DNA of 64,000 nucleotides from Flavobacterium wongokense (GCF_021608265.1 NZ_JAKIHP010000002.1:186001-250000), one strand, 5' to 3'. Counted from the stretch's first letter, positions 34,729-44,415 are shown. Made by a program: numbers and translations. The notes: a model not told the origin generated them from the letters alone.

Positions 34729-37110
34729 TCAACTAACCAGCATTTTTATGATTTCAAAAAGAGTATCCTTATCAACGGGTTTCGACAGATACTTGTTCAT
34801 GCCAATTTCGATTACCCTGGTTTTGGTAGTTTCCATGACATCCGCTGTTAGCGCAACAATCGGAATCGATTTCTTGTCTTCGCCGGCTTCGCCGTTGCGA
34901 ATGGCTATGGTAGCTTCATAACCATCCATAATCGGCATTTGCAGATCCATTAAGATGATGTCATAATTTTTCTCCATCAGTTTCTGAACACCTTCCTGGC
35001 CATTATTGGCAAAATCAACAGTGGTATTCAGCCATTTTTTGGTAATCATTTTAATTACCATCTGATTCATTGCATTGTCTTCGACAACCAATATCGCTTT
35101 ACCATTTAAATCGTATTCCAATCCAGTTGCTGCTGTTTTCACTTCGGTTTTGATCTCAACATTCTCATAAGTCAAATCGATAGTGCAGACTGTCCCTAAG
35201 CCCGGAGTGCTATCGACTTTAATCTTGCCTTCCTGTAGGTTTACCAAATGTTTAACAATGTAAAGTCCAAGGCCAAGGCCTCCAAATTTCCGCTTGTTGT
35301 TAATGCCTTCCTGTGAAAAGGAATCAAAGATGCTGTTCATTTTTTCTTTCGAAATTCCAACTCCGGTATCACTTACAGTAAAAGTAATCAGCGCTTTATT
35401 GCCTTTGATATTTTTATAATCCAATTTGAATTTTACAAATCCTTCCTGGGTAAATTTAAGGGCATTGCTCAATATGTTGTGAAGGATTTGGCTAAGCCGG
35501 ACTACATCACCTTTTACTATTTGAGGTAATTCTTCACTTTTTATAAAAGCAAATTCCAAACCTTTATCTTTTGCTTCGCGGGAGAAGTTATTGGCAATAT
35601 GTTCAACAGTTTTTACCAGATCGAAATCACTTATTTCGAGTTTGATTTCATTTCGTTCTATTTTAGAGAAATCCAGTATGTCATTGACGGAACTTAGCAA
35701 GCTATAAGTCGAATATTTTATGATTTGGCTGCCATTTTGTATTTGTTCGTCATTAGAATCATTTGCCATAGATTTGGCTGTATTTAAAATGGCATTCAAA
35801 GGTGTGCGTAATTCATGGCTTATATTCGAAAGGAAATACGATTTCAGTTCGTTCATTTCTTCCGATTTCTGAAGGGCAATGGTTTGCAGTTCTTCTCGTT
35901 CATCTTTTAGGTTCCGGATCAAGTTTGCCATCGAAAGAGACAGGAATATCACTTCCATTCCGGTACCAAATTTAGAACCATTTTCTGTTAAAAAGGTAAG
36001 AGGAAGAACTCCGAAGTTCTTCAGGATAAAAATCACAAAACCCGCAATAAGGAAGAAAATACCAGTTGCGAAAAAACGGTCAATCTTTCTGGTACGGATG
36101 AAAATGATGAATTGAGAAGTAATAATCAGCAACAGCAATATCAATCCAAGGCCATTGGCGATAGGATAGGAGTAGGCATGGTCCTGAATAAGGAATAGCG
36201 AGATTAACAGCAGTAAATCTATTGCGTATACCACATAAAAAGCATTGTTTATAAAAACGTTGTACTGCTTTATCTTTAAATATACCTGAGCATAACAACC
36301 CAGGAAGAAACTCGCAAAACAGGCAAAAATGATGACCGCATGCATTGAGAACCAACCCGATTGTGGCGTGACAAATTTATAGAAATAACCATCGATTGAA
36401 AATTGAAGCAAGCCAATAAAAACCACATACATGCTATAAAAGAAAAACGTTTTATCGCGCATGGCAAAGAAAAAGAACAGGTATAGGATTGCCGCAATAA
36501 GAAGTATGCCGTAGAAAAACCCAAAAATGAACTGCTCAAAGGAACTTTGCTCGAGTAAACTCTCGGGAGAATGCAGTATCATTGGCATTGAAAGCTGTTC
36601 TCCATCACTTTTTACATGAAGATAGAATTGCTGTGACTCGTTTGGTAACAGATTGATTTTGAATATTGTTTTCCGTAACCTGAAACTTCTCTGATCAAAA
36701 GGAATCGCATCACCGCTAATGTACTTCGTAATCATATCGTCGGCCTTTATGATATACAATTCGGCCACATCTGTAATAGGCCTCGCGGTTTCAAAAAAAT
36801 AATTTACCTCTTCATCGCTGGCGTTCTTTAACTGAAAACGAAACCAAATATTGTGATTTGTGAAACCAAAATCCATATTCTCCTTTTTCATAGGAGCAAA
36901 CTGGAAACCCTTGATATTTCTAATCTGGTCTAATGAAACTTCCACTTTGCCTACATCGACATACTCAACCTTAGAATAAATTGACAGTGCCTCTCCCGGT
37001 TTGGCTTTTTGCAAAAACACTTGGGCTGTAATATGTTGTGATGAAATAATCAAAATGCTAAAGAGGTAAAGCAGGCTCTTCCAATTCAAAGAAGTAGTTG
37101 GTATTTTCAT
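34729..37110 (-). CDS. Hybrid histidine kinase with 7TMR-DISM sensor
   Basis: 793 residues from the ATG at 37110 (MKIPTTSLNWKSLL); a frame from 37152 is possible but its leader is not signal-like. Order: signal peptide, extracellular 7TMR-DISMED2 domain (about 25-165, with GFTNHNIWFRFQLKNAS), seven membrane helices (about 185-385), HisKA with H432 in NISHELRTPLNAI, HATPase (GLGLGLYIVKHL), and a C-terminal receiver with D722 in ILMDLQMP. 7TMR-DISM sensors often detect extracellular carbohydrates or other small ligands. No output regulator is adjacent, but a duplicate of its receiver lies 160 bp downstream. Confidence 0.93.
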   Translation of the reverse strand: MKIPTTSLNWKSLLYLFSILIISSQHITAQVFLQKAKPGEALSIYSKVEYVDVGKVEVSLDQIRNIKGFQFAPMKKENMDFGFTNHNIWFRFQLKNASDEEVNYFFETARPITDVAELYIIKADDMITKYISGDAIPFDQRSFRLRKTIFKINLLPNESQQFYLHVKSDGEQLSMPMILHSPESLLEQSSFEQFIFGFFYGILLIAAILYLFFFFAMRDKTFFFYSMYVVFIGLLQFSIDGYFYKFVTPQSGWFSMHAVIIFACFASFFLGCYAQVYLKIKQYNVFINNAFYVVYAIDLLLLISLFLIQDHAYSYPIANGLGLILLLLIITSQFIIFIRTRKIDRFFATGIFFLIAGFVIFILKNFGVLPLTFLTENGSKFGTGMEVIFLSLSMANLIRNLKDEREELQTIALQKSEEMNELKSYFLSNISHELRTPLNAILNTAKSMANDSNDEQIQNGSQIIKYSTYSLLSSVNDILDFSKIERNEIKLEISDFDLVKTVEHIANNFSREAKDKGLEFAFIKSEELPQIVKGDVVRLSQILHNILSNALKFTQEGFVKFKLDYKNIKGNKALITFTVSDTGVGISKEKMNSIFDSFSQEGINNKRKFGGLGLGLYIVKHLVNLQEGKIKVDSTPGLGTVCTIDLTYENVEIKTEVKTAATGLEYDLNGKAILVVEDNAMNQMVIKMITKKWLNTTVDFANNGQEGVQKLMEKNYDIILMDLQMPIMDGYEATIAIRNGEAGEDKKSIPIVALTADVMETTKTRVIEIGMNKYLSKPVDKDTLFEIIKMLVS

Positions 37111-37254
37111 AGAGGGTTGTGGTATTTCTACGAATATAGAAAGGTTATGCATTAAACAATTCTTAAAAATAAAAAAATGTTAAAAATATTTTGAAAACAA
37201 CGAGCTATTGATATTCTTTCCATCTTTGCAATCTCATCAAATACAACCATCAAA

Positions 37255-37824
37255 ATGCAACTCGTCTTTGCTTCAAATAATCAAAACAAAATCAAAGAAG
37301 TCCAACTATTGCTGCCTGAATCCATTAAGGTTTTGAGCCTGGAAGACATTGGATGTTTTGAAGATATTCCTGAAACTGCTGACACCATTGAAGGCAATGC
37401 AATCCTTAAAGCTGATTATGTTACGCAGAAGTTTGGCTACAATTGCTTTGCAGATGATACCGGTTTGGAAGTAGCGGCACTAAATGGTGAACCCGGAGTT
37501 TATTCTGCACGCTATGCGGGCGAACAAAAGGATGCCAATGACAATATGGATAAATTGTTGGAAAACCTAAAGGGCAAATCAAATCGTTCAGCCCAATTCA
37601 AAACCGTAATTGCCTTAAACCTCAACGATACACAGATTTTGTTTACAGGAATCATCGAAGGGAAAATCATTACAGAGAAAATAGGAACCAATGGCTTTGG
37701 TTATGATCCAATTTTTGTTGCCGATGGATATGATAAAACCTTTGCGGAATTACCAATAGACGAAAAATCTCAAATCAGCCATCGTGGTTTGGCTGTTAAA
37801 CAATTAGTTGCCTTTTTGAAATAA
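37255..37824 (+). CDS. rdgB: XTP/dITP diphosphatase (RdgB/HAM1)
   Basis: 189 residues. It removes non-canonical purine nucleotides (ITP, XTP, dITP) by hydrolysis to monophosphates, avoiding their use in nucleic acids. The family start LVFASNNQNKIKEVQLLLP (substrate contact SNNxNK), the central FADDTGLEV with metal-binding acidic residues, NGEPGVYSARYAG, and the FGYDPIF and SHRGLA elements are all visible. The length is normal. It is the first gene before the DEAD-box helicase, with about 140 bp and a TAnnTTTG promoter in between, so probably a separate transcript. Confidence 0.96.
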   Translation: MQLVFASNNQNKIKEVQLLLPESIKVLSLEDIGCFEDIPETADTIEGNAILKADYVTQKFGYNCFADDTGLEVAALNGEPGVYSARYAGEQKDANDNMDKLLENLKGKSNRSAQFKTVIALNLNDTQILFTGIIEGKIITEKIGTNGFGYDPIFVADGYDKTFAELPIDEKSQISHRGLAVKQLVAFLK

Positions 37825-37938
37825 AAAATCCGCAACAAAAGCTCTGCTAAACATCTTTTGATTGTGAATAAATCGTTAAAATGTTTAATTTATTGATTAT
37901 CAGTTAATTTTAAATTAGGGTATATGGTATTTAAAGAC

Positions 37939-37946
37939 TACCTTTG
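37939..37946 (+). promoter_or_regulatory. -7 box of helicase promoter
   Basis: TACCTTTG matches TAnnTTTG, 20 bp before the ATG. Confidence 0.5.
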
Positions 37947-37966
37947 CACCCAATTTAAAATACAAT

Positions 37967-39904
37967 ATGAATAAATTTGAACAATTAGGTCTGAATGAGT
38001 CGTTACTGCTGGCGATCAAGGATCTAGGATTTGAGAATCCGTCAGAAGTGCAGGAAAAGGCTATTCCGATTTTATTGGAACAAGAAACAGACTTAGTAGC
38101 TTTAGCACAAACAGGTACAGGGAAAACGGCAGCTTTCGGTTTTCCACTGATTCAAAAAATTGATGCTGAAGACAGAAGCACACAGGCGCTTATTTTATCG
38201 CCAACTCGTGAGCTTTGCTTACAAATCACCAACGAAATTAAACAATACTCAAAATATGTAAAAGGTTTACATACAGTGGCAGTTTATGGTGGTGCAAGCA
38301 TTACAGAACAGGCCCGTGAGGTAAAAAGAGGAGCACAGGTTATTGTGGCGACTCCAGGAAGAATGCAGGACATGATTAATCGTGGACTTGTAAACATTAA
38401 AAATATCAATTACTGTATTCTTGATGAAGCAGATGAGATGTTGAACATGGGATTTTATGAAGATATCGTTTCGATATTATCAGACACTCCAGACGAGAAA
38501 AAAACTTGGTTATTCTCAGCAACCATGCCTGCGGAAGTAGCGCGTATTGCTAAGAAATTCATGGCTGAACCGGTAGAAATTACCGTTGGGCACAAGAACT
38601 CAGGTTCGGCTACGGTTTCACACGAATTTTACTGTGTGAATGCCCGTGATCGTTACGAAGCTTTGAAAAGATTGGCAGATGCTAATCCGGATATTTTCTC
38701 GGTAGTTTTCTGTAGAACAAAACGTGATACACAAGCGGTTGCTGAAAAGTTAATCGAAGATGGATACAACGCTGCAGCTTTGCATGGAGATTTATCTCAG
38801 GCGCAACGTGATGGTGTAATGAAAGCCTTTAGAGGAAGACAGATTCAGATGCTTGTTGCGACAGACGTTGCGGCACGTGGAATCGACGTTGATAACATCA
38901 CCCACGTAGTAAACTATCAATTGCCGGACGAAATCGAAACCTACAACCACCGTTCAGGAAGAACCGGACGTGCCGGGAAATTAGGAACTTCTATCGTAAT
39001 CATCACCAAAAGTGAATTGCGTAAAATTTCGGCTATCGAAAGAATCATCAAACAAAAATTTGAAGAGAAAACCATTCCAAGTGGAATCGAAATCTGTGAA
39101 ATCCAGTTATTGCACTTAGCAAACAAAATCAAGGATACTGAAGTTGACCACGAAATAGACAACTATTTACCGGCTATCAACGAAGTACTTGACGGATTGT
39201 CTAAAGAGGAATTAATCAAAAAAATGGTTTCTGTAGAATTCAACCGATTCATCGCTTACTACAAAAAGAAACGCGATTTATCGGGAGAAAAATCAGAGAG
39301 AAGTTCGTCGGAACCAAGAGAAATCAGAGCCGGAGATCCTGTTCGTTATTTCGTGAACATTGGTGCACGTGATGATTTTGACTGGATGCAGTTGAAGGAT
39401 TTCTTGAAAGAAACTCTAGATTTAGGTCGTGACGATGTGTTCAAGGTTGATGTTAAGGAAGGTTTCTCTTTCTTTAATACTGATGGCGAACACACTGATA
39501 AAGTAATGTCAATCCTTAACGGATTTGACCTTAACGGAAGAAGAATCAACGTTGAAATCTCTAAAAACGAAGGCGGAAGCCGTGACAGACGTGATCACAA
39601 CGGAAGAAGTGGTGGCGGTGAGCGCAGAAGTTCAGGCGGATTTGGAGGAAGAAATTCTGGTGGCGGAAGCTTCGGACCAAAAAAAGAAGGCGGATTCAGA
39701 AGCGACAGAAACGACAGCCCAAGAGGTGAACGTTCTGACCGACCAAGAAGAGAAGGCGGTTTCAGAAGTGACAGCGCTCCAAAAAGAGCTCCTGGTTCAT
39801 TCCAAAGAGAAGAAAGAGCACCAAGGCGTTCAGAAGGTAACAATGACAGGCCAGCTGGTCGTTCGTTCGAAGCGGCAAAAAGCAGAAGGCCGAGAAAAAG
39901 CTAA
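37967..39904 (+). CDS. deaD: DEAD-box RNA helicase with DbpA-like RRM and RGG tail
   Basis: 645 residues. RecA-like core motifs: AQTGTGKT at 47-54, PTREL, DEAD at 153-156, SAT near 183, and HRSGRTGRAG near 325. A DbpA-type RNA-binding domain follows (about 445-540, VRYFVNIGARDDFDWMQLKDFL). The C-terminal about 100 residues are rich in Arg, Gly, Ser and Glu with RGG/RSDR repeats, a disordered RNA-binding tail. Such DeaD/CsdA-type helicases unwind RNA in ribosome assembly and in cold adaptation. The frame remains open through the repetitive tail and ends with RRPRKS, so it is intact. Confidence 0.93.
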   Translation: MNKFEQLGLNESLLLAIKDLGFENPSEVQEKAIPILLEQETDLVALAQTGTGKTAAFGFPLIQKIDAEDRSTQALILSPTRELCLQITNEIKQYSKYVKGLHTVAVYGGASITEQAREVKRGAQVIVATPGRMQDMINRGLVNIKNINYCILDEADEMLNMGFYEDIVSILSDTPDEKKTWLFSATMPAEVARIAKKFMAEPVEITVGHKNSGSATVSHEFYCVNARDRYEALKRLADANPDIFSVVFCRTKRDTQAVAEKLIEDGYNAAALHGDLSQAQRDGVMKAFRGRQIQMLVATDVAARGIDVDNITHVVNYQLPDEIETYNHRSGRTGRAGKLGTSIVIITKSELRKISAIERIIKQKFEEKTIPSGIEICEIQLLHLANKIKDTEVDHEIDNYLPAINEVLDGLSKEELIKKMVSVEFNRFIAYYKKKRDLSGEKSERSSSEPREIRAGDPVRYFVNIGARDDFDWMQLKDFLKETLDLGRDDVFKVDVKEGFSFFNTDGEHTDKVMSILNGFDLNGRRINVEISKNEGGSRDRRDHNGRSGGGERRSSGGFGGRNSGGGSFGPKKEGGFRSDRNDSPRGERSDRPRREGGFRSDSAPKRAPGSFQREERAPRRSEGNNDRPAGRSFEAAKSRRPRKS

Positions 39905-39940
39905 AAGCTTACATCTTATACCCTGAAAAGGGAAATCCAC

Positions 39941-39984
39941 AACTCCGTTTTTACTCAACATTTGAGGTAAAAACGGAGTTTTTT
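39941..39984 (+). terminator. Terminator after helicase
   Basis: AACTCCGTTTTTACCTC-type stem with partner GAGGTAAAAACGGAGTT followed by TTTT. Confidence 0.9.
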
Positions 39985-40083
39985 GAGGTGTATATCCCAA
40001 TTTGTTAATTTTGTTCTAATTCTCAAAGCAAACAACGAAATATCTTAAAAGAGTTTCATACTTTTAAACCATCAAAAGCAACC

Positions 40084-40854
40084 ATGAGATATTTAATATT
40101 TTACTTTTTATTTCTGTTTTCCCTTAGCGTAGCAGCACAAGATAATCCAACAGCCCAAAAAGTTTCCGGAACTATCGTCAACGATAATACCCTTTTACCG
40201 ATTGCGAATGCAAACGTAATCAACCTTAATAAGGTAAAAGGCGTAGTTACTGATTTTAAAGGGTTTTTCGAATTGGAAGTCAGTGTTAACGACACGCTAC
40301 ATATTTCGTTGCTGGGTTACCAATCGTTACGTGTCAGGGTAACTAATGACTGGCTTAAAAACGGAACTGCCAAATTACAGCTGACCGAAAAGGCAATTGC
40401 ACTGGAAGAAGTCATTGTCAAAAAATACGATTTGACAGGTTATCTTGAAATTGATTCCAAACTGATTCCGGATAAGGATAACAATTACCGCTATAGCATT
40501 TCAGGATTATCTCAGGGATATGAAACAGGAAGCAGTTCTCCGGGTGCATTCTCAAGGGTGTTGGGTTCGATTTTCAATCCCGCGGACATGCTCTATAATT
40601 TCTTTGGCAGCAAAACCAATGAACTCCGGAAACTCAAGAAAATGAAGCAGGATGACACCGTCCGGCATTTATTGGAATCCAAGTTTGACCGGGAAACGCT
40701 AGGCGTATTGCTTGGTGTAGACAAAAAGGAAATCGCCGAAATCCTAACGCGCTGCAGTTATTCGGAAGAGTTTATCAGAACAGCAAACGATTTGCAGATT
40801 ATGGATGCCATTAGTGAATGCTACGAGCAGTATAAAGTGCTCAAGAAAAAGTAA
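40084..40854 (+). CDS. Exported protein with carboxypeptidase-regulatory-like domain
   Basis: 256 residues with a signal peptide (MRYLIFYFLFLFSLSVAAQ). Residues about 28-120 form a CarboxypepD_reg-like beta domain: VSGTIVNDNTLLPIANANVINLNKVKGVVTDFKGFFELEVSVNDTLHISLLGYQSLRV, ending in LEEVIVKKYDLTG, a short plug-like motif. The remainder is helical and contains LRKLKKMKQDD and LLGVDKKEIAEIL with no recognisable domain. In this phylum the domain normally precedes TonB receptors; here no barrel follows, so it is a stand-alone version of unknown role. The next gene starts 4 bases later, suggesting an operon of three. Confidence 0.85.
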   Translation: MRYLIFYFLFLFSLSVAAQDNPTAQKVSGTIVNDNTLLPIANANVINLNKVKGVVTDFKGFFELEVSVNDTLHISLLGYQSLRVRVTNDWLKNGTAKLQLTEKAIALEEVIVKKYDLTGYLEIDSKLIPDKDNNYRYSISGLSQGYETGSSSPGAFSRVLGSIFNPADMLYNFFGSKTNELRKLKKMKQDDTVRHLLESKFDRETLGVLLGVDKKEIAEILTRCSYSEEFIRTANDLQIMDAISECYEQYKVLKKK

Positions 40855-40857
40855 GCT

Positions 40858-41493
40858 TTGAATTCCTTCTTCAGAGAATATAAAACCATCCTTTGGCAAA
40901 TCTGTTTTGCATGGTTTTTTATTCTGATGCTCAACATCACGCTGAAGTATGTTTCCTTTGATTCCGATGCTGCGTTTCTTCAGATCAAACAGACTGAAGT
41001 CAATACCATTTCGCCCTATCTTTTCATTTTTTATGTCCACGTCTGTTCGGCAATTTTTACCTTATTTGCAGGATTCACCCAATTCAATGACCGGATTTTA
41101 AAACGTAAAACACGCATTCACAAAAATGTTGGAAAGCTCTATGTTCTGGTAGTCCTGTTGCTTGCAGCACCTTCAGGATTTTTTATCGGCTTGTTTGCCA
41201 ATGGCGGATTTTACGCCAAAGTATCCTTTGTAACCTTATCAATCCTTTGGTTTTATTTTACGTTAAAGGCATTTCTGGAAATAAAGAAACGCCAGATAAA
41301 CAAACATAAAGCGTTTATGCTCAGAAGTTTTGCCTTAGCATTTTCTGCCATTACTTTGCGGTTATGGAAAGTCATTCTCGTATATTTGTTTCATCCGTCG
41401 CCTATGGATGTTTACCAAATCATAGCATGGCTCGGCTGGATTCCGAATTTGTTGCTTATTGAGTATTTCATTTATAAACAGAAAATCAAATGA
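40858..41493 (+). CDS. DUF2306 family membrane protein
   Basis: 211 residues beginning with TTG at 40858, three bases past the preceding stop; an ATG is only found about 24 codons downstream inside the first helix, so TTG is the best start. Four to five membrane helices are seen (about 15-33, 58-80, 92-112, 120-140, 185-205), with a conserved ...FTQFNDRILKRKTRIHKNVGKLYV segment that fits DUF2306. The function is unknown. It overlaps the next gene by 4 bases (ATGA), which suggests coupled translation, and it follows the regulatory-domain protein closely. Confidence 0.82.
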   Translation: MNSFFREYKTILWQICFAWFFILMLNITLKYVSFDSDAAFLQIKQTEVNTISPYLFIFYVHVCSAIFTLFAGFTQFNDRILKRKTRIHKNVGKLYVLVVLLLAAPSGFFIGLFANGGFYAKVSFVTLSILWFYFTLKAFLEIKKRQINKHKAFMLRSFALAFSAITLRLWKVILVYLFHPSPMDVYQIIAWLGWIPNLLLIEYFIYKQKIK

Positions 41494-42368
41494 GAAAAAC
41501 GATATTTTTATTAGTATTGGCAATAGCTTTTGTCTGTTGTAAAAAAGAAGAGAAGCCAAAACTTGCTGAAACAGGTGTTGAAAAAGACATTTATGCTGAT
41601 TTTTATGGAAATTGGGTAGGTGACTTTAAAGTCACAGCATCAGACAGTACTGCAAAAGGCGATGATTATGTTTACTCCAATAAACTCAATCTGGTTATCA
41701 AGAAAATTGAAGGGAATAAAATTTTCGGGCAAAGCATAGTTGCCGGAAATTCGAGGCCACTAATAGGTGATTTGAAAACAAAAAACGGAGGAGTAAGCTT
41801 TGTGTTAAAGGAACCAGGCGATAACAGAAATGACGGAAGATTTGAATTTATTGTCCTTAGCGATACGATTATCGGTAAATGGTTTGTCAATAATAAAAAA
41901 GCAGCCGTTTGGGAAAGGGAATTCAAACTAACCAAACAACCTTTTAAATACAATCCGAAACTGATGCTTCCAGAGGAAGGAGAATATGTCGACTGGTACA
42001 GTGTAAGGATTGATAGTGCGGAATATGAAAATGAAGACGGTTCAAAGGATATGGACTATTCCGAAATGTACAGGGTAGCTTCGAATGTGATTACAAAACT
42101 AAATGCTTCAACTAAACTATTGACCGAAAATGATGTAAAGAACCTAAAGAAACTGGAACTCGAAATTATCAGGAATACGATTTTTGCACGTCACGGCTAT
42201 ACTTTTAAGAAGAAAAGCTTCCGTCAGTTCTTTGATCCTGTAGACTGGTATATTCCGATAACTGATGACATGTCGGGGAAATTAACTCCTGTAGAGCAGA
42301 AAAACATAGTGTTGTTAAACCGTTTTCAGAAATATGCCGAAGACAACTACGATAGTTTTGGAAGGTAA
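41490..42368 (+). CDS. YARHG-domain lipoprotein
   Basis: 292 residues with a lipoprotein signal (MRKTIFLLVLAIAFVCC). The N-terminal half (about 30-150) is a lipocalin-like or beta-rich region (FYGNWVGDFKV, NKLNLVIKKIEGNKIFG). The C-terminal part carries the YARHG domain: LELEIIRNTIFARHGYTFKKKSFRQFFDPVDWYIP near residues 220-260, a domain thought to act in the cell envelope. The gene start overlaps the DUF2306 stop by ATGA. Its stop directly abuts the convergent trmH gene with no spacing. A function in envelope upkeep is plausible but unproven. Confidence 0.88.
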   Translation: MRKTIFLLVLAIAFVCCKKEEKPKLAETGVEKDIYADFYGNWVGDFKVTASDSTAKGDDYVYSNKLNLVIKKIEGNKIFGQSIVAGNSRPLIGDLKTKNGGVSFVLKEPGDNRNDGRFEFIVLSDTIIGKWFVNNKKAAVWEREFKLTKQPFKYNPKLMLPEEGEYVDWYSVRIDSAEYENEDGSKDMDYSEMYRVASNVITKLNASTKLLTENDVKNLKKLELEIIRNTIFARHGYTFKKKSFRQFFDPVDWYIPITDDMSGKLTPVEQKNIVLLNRFQKYAEDNYDSFGR

Positions 42369-43031
42369 TTACTTTTCCCTTTCTGAATAATAACGCTGTT
42401 CAATGCGTCTGATATCCTTAATTGTATTCTTTGCCCAAAGCAATCTTTTTTCAAGCAATTCTTCTTCTGAAAGCTGCCAATTGACATTCGATTGGCGCAG
42501 GCGTGTGGTGATGTCTTGAATGATAATCGCCGCGGAAACTGAAATATTCAGACTCTCGGTAAATCCAACCATGGGGATTTTTAAATAACCGTCAGCCTGG
42601 CTCATTACTTCTTCTGAAAGTCCTTCCTTTTCGGTACCAAAAAACAACGCACTTTTTTTCGTTACATCAAATTCATGCAGCAAACAGGAATCATTGTGAG
42701 GTGTGGTGGCAATGATTTGATATCCTTTGTCTTTAAGGGTTTGGATGCAATTGGAGATGTTTTCAAACTTATTGATATCAACCCATTTCTGTGCGCCCAT
42801 AGCAATTTCCTTGTCTATGTTTTTGCCGAAACGCTGCTCCACAATATTGATTTCCTGAATGCCAAAAACCTCACAGCTGCGCATCACCGCGCTGGTATTA
42901 TGAAACTGATAGACATCTTCTACTGCAATGGTAAAATGGTTGGTCCTGTTGGCCAATACGGCTTCAAAACGTTCCTTGCGGTTTTCGGTTAAAAATCCTT
43001 CGAGATAGGCGAGGTAATCTAAATCAATCAT
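42369..43031 (-). CDS. trmH: tRNA (guanosine-2'-O)-methyltransferase TrmH
   Basis: 220 residues, close to E. coli TrmH (229). It belongs to the SPOUT class and methylates the 2'-O of G18 in tRNA. SPOUT motifs: motif 1 with HNTSAVMRSCEVFGIQEINIVEQ (about 36-60), motif 2 with ALFFGTEKEGLSEE (about 128-141) and motif 3 with IPMVGFTESLNISVSAAIIIQ (about 150-170), where the knot-forming AdoMet site lies. The stop codon directly abuts that of the convergent YARHG gene, leaving no room for a terminator between them. Confidence 0.92.
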   Translation of the reverse strand: MIDLDYLAYLEGFLTENRKERFEAVLANRTNHFTIAVEDVYQFHNTSAVMRSCEVFGIQEINIVEQRFGKNIDKEIAMGAQKWVDINKFENISNCIQTLKDKGYQIIATTPHNDSCLLHEFDVTKKSALFFGTEKEGLSEEVMSQADGYLKIPMVGFTESLNISVSAAIIIQDITTRLRQSNVNWQLSEEELLEKRLLWAKNTIKDIRRIEQRYYSEREK

Positions 43032-43041
43032 AGTGTTGCTT

Positions 43042-44319
43042 TTATCTGTTAGCTTCTGATATCCAATGGAACTGCCTTTCAGCTAATGGGAATTGTTTTT
43101 CATTTCGGATGAGTTCATAAAATAAGGTGTCCTTTTTGAAAACTCCTTCCAGCTGAAGCGTATTTTTATCGATGAGTCTATATTTCATTTGGAATAAACC
43201 TTTGGTGTCAGAACGGCCTTCCTTAAAATCAATCAGTTGTTTGGTTTTGTCGGTTTCGTAAATGAAATAAGCTCTTCCGTATTGGTTAAGAAAAGTAGTG
43301 TCACAGGTTTTAATACTTCCCGATTTATTTTTATCAAATATAAAATCCTTCCACACCAAACTATCTGTAACATCAATTGCTGTAAGCTGGTTATTCTTTT
43401 TGAACGTTTTGATATTGTAAACTCCTTGTGGAATAACATTGTTTTCAAGCGTATGCGTTTCCCCATACCAGTTGATGCAGTCGTAAATATTCCACCCAAC
43501 AATAAGTAGGATAAAAGTAGTTTTTAAAACCACACGTCCAATCTTCTGCCATTTTTTTGTAAAACGGTAATTGTATCCTGCTGTTGTTACGGTTGGTTTG
43601 TTGAGTACAAAGAAATTCAGGTACCTTTTGCCGTCAATGACAATTAGGAATAGACAGCAAATGACTATTTGCATTGAATATAGCTTCACAGGTATGTCAT
43701 AACACATATTCATTGCAAATACATTGACAAATACCCCGAAGCCAACAATCAGCCCAAGTGGTATAGTCCTTCTGTAAAGAAGTAACAAAGCTACAGTGAC
43801 TTCAGCCATACCCGAAAAGAATTCATAAGGCTGGGAATATCCAATAAACATCCAACTCAAACGCATCGGAAGGAAATCACCCAAGGGTGTTGCCAGCTGG
43901 CTTAGGCTTGGAAAAGGCATCTGCAAACCGAAAAGTTTTATGATTCCATAATTTAATGCCACATAAATTATATAATACCTTATAAAATTATGAAGCAGGT
44001 ATTCAGATCTCTTTGATTCTTTCTCTTTTTTGTCAACCATTGTCCAAATAATGGCAGTTAATAATGAAATTATGATGATGGTATAAAATTCAGCCCAATA
44101 ATAAGATGTATCGCCACTTCCAAAACCTTGGGTGTTCAGTTTTTCTTTTATATGAAGAAACCAATCATTAAATAAAAAGACAATCCATTCCATAGCCTTG
44201 ACATAATAATCGGTTACATAACTCACGCCCGGAATAAAGTTTAGCCAAAGCCAGGGAGCTATAGTCCACAAAAAATAAATAAAGAAAAACCGAAGGGTTA
44301 TTTTTTTGATATACTCCAT
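43042..44319 (-). CDS. DoxX-like membrane protein
   Basis: 425 residues with about eight membrane segments in the first 290 positions, including PSLSQLATPLGDFLPMRLSWMFIGYSQPYEFFSGMAEVTVALLLLYRR, which matches the DoxX/DoxD oxidoreductase-membrane fold. The C-terminal 130 residues form a beta-rich soluble part (GVYNIKTFKKNNQLTAIDV... FHWISEANR). It is likely an inner-membrane protein; redox or lipid roles are suggested for the family but not shown here. It precedes trmH by 10 bp on the same strand and may share its transcript. The long C-terminal domain is unusual for plain DoxX proteins (usually about 150-ish residues). Confidence 0.8.
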   Translation of the reverse strand: MEYIKKITLRFFFIYFLWTIAPWLWLNFIPGVSYVTDYYVKAMEWIVFLFNDWFLHIKEKLNTQGFGSGDTSYYWAEFYTIIIISLLTAIIWTMVDKKEKESKRSEYLLHNFIRYYIIYVALNYGIIKLFGLQMPFPSLSQLATPLGDFLPMRLSWMFIGYSQPYEFFSGMAEVTVALLLLYRRTIPLGLIVGFGVFVNVFAMNMCYDIPVKLYSMQIVICCLFLIVIDGKRYLNFFVLNKPTVTTAGYNYRFTKKWQKIGRVVLKTTFILLIVGWNIYDCINWYGETHTLENNVIPQGVYNIKTFKKNNQLTAIDVTDSLVWKDFIFDKNKSGSIKTCDTTFLNQYGRAYFIYETDKTKQLIDFKEGRSDTKGLFQMKYRLIDKNTLQLEGVFKKDTLFYELIRNEKQFPLAERQFHWISEANR

Positions 44320-44415
44320 AAAAATTGTTTTATTTTGCTTCGCTCCATACCGTTCGCCTGCGGCTCGAGTTTGTAAAAATAATAAAATAGTGTAGTTTTA
44401 AAACAAATACAAAAA

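Noticed and set aside
39525..39926. 133-residue ORF overlapping the helicase tail in another frame
   Set aside because: The Arg/Gly-rich tail has biased codons that leave a second frame open; the frame has no start context and only mirrors the repetitive composition.
42360..42375. Zero-gap convergent stops of YARHG and trmH genes
   Set aside because: It is unusual but simply reflects compact packing; no regulatory element could be supported.
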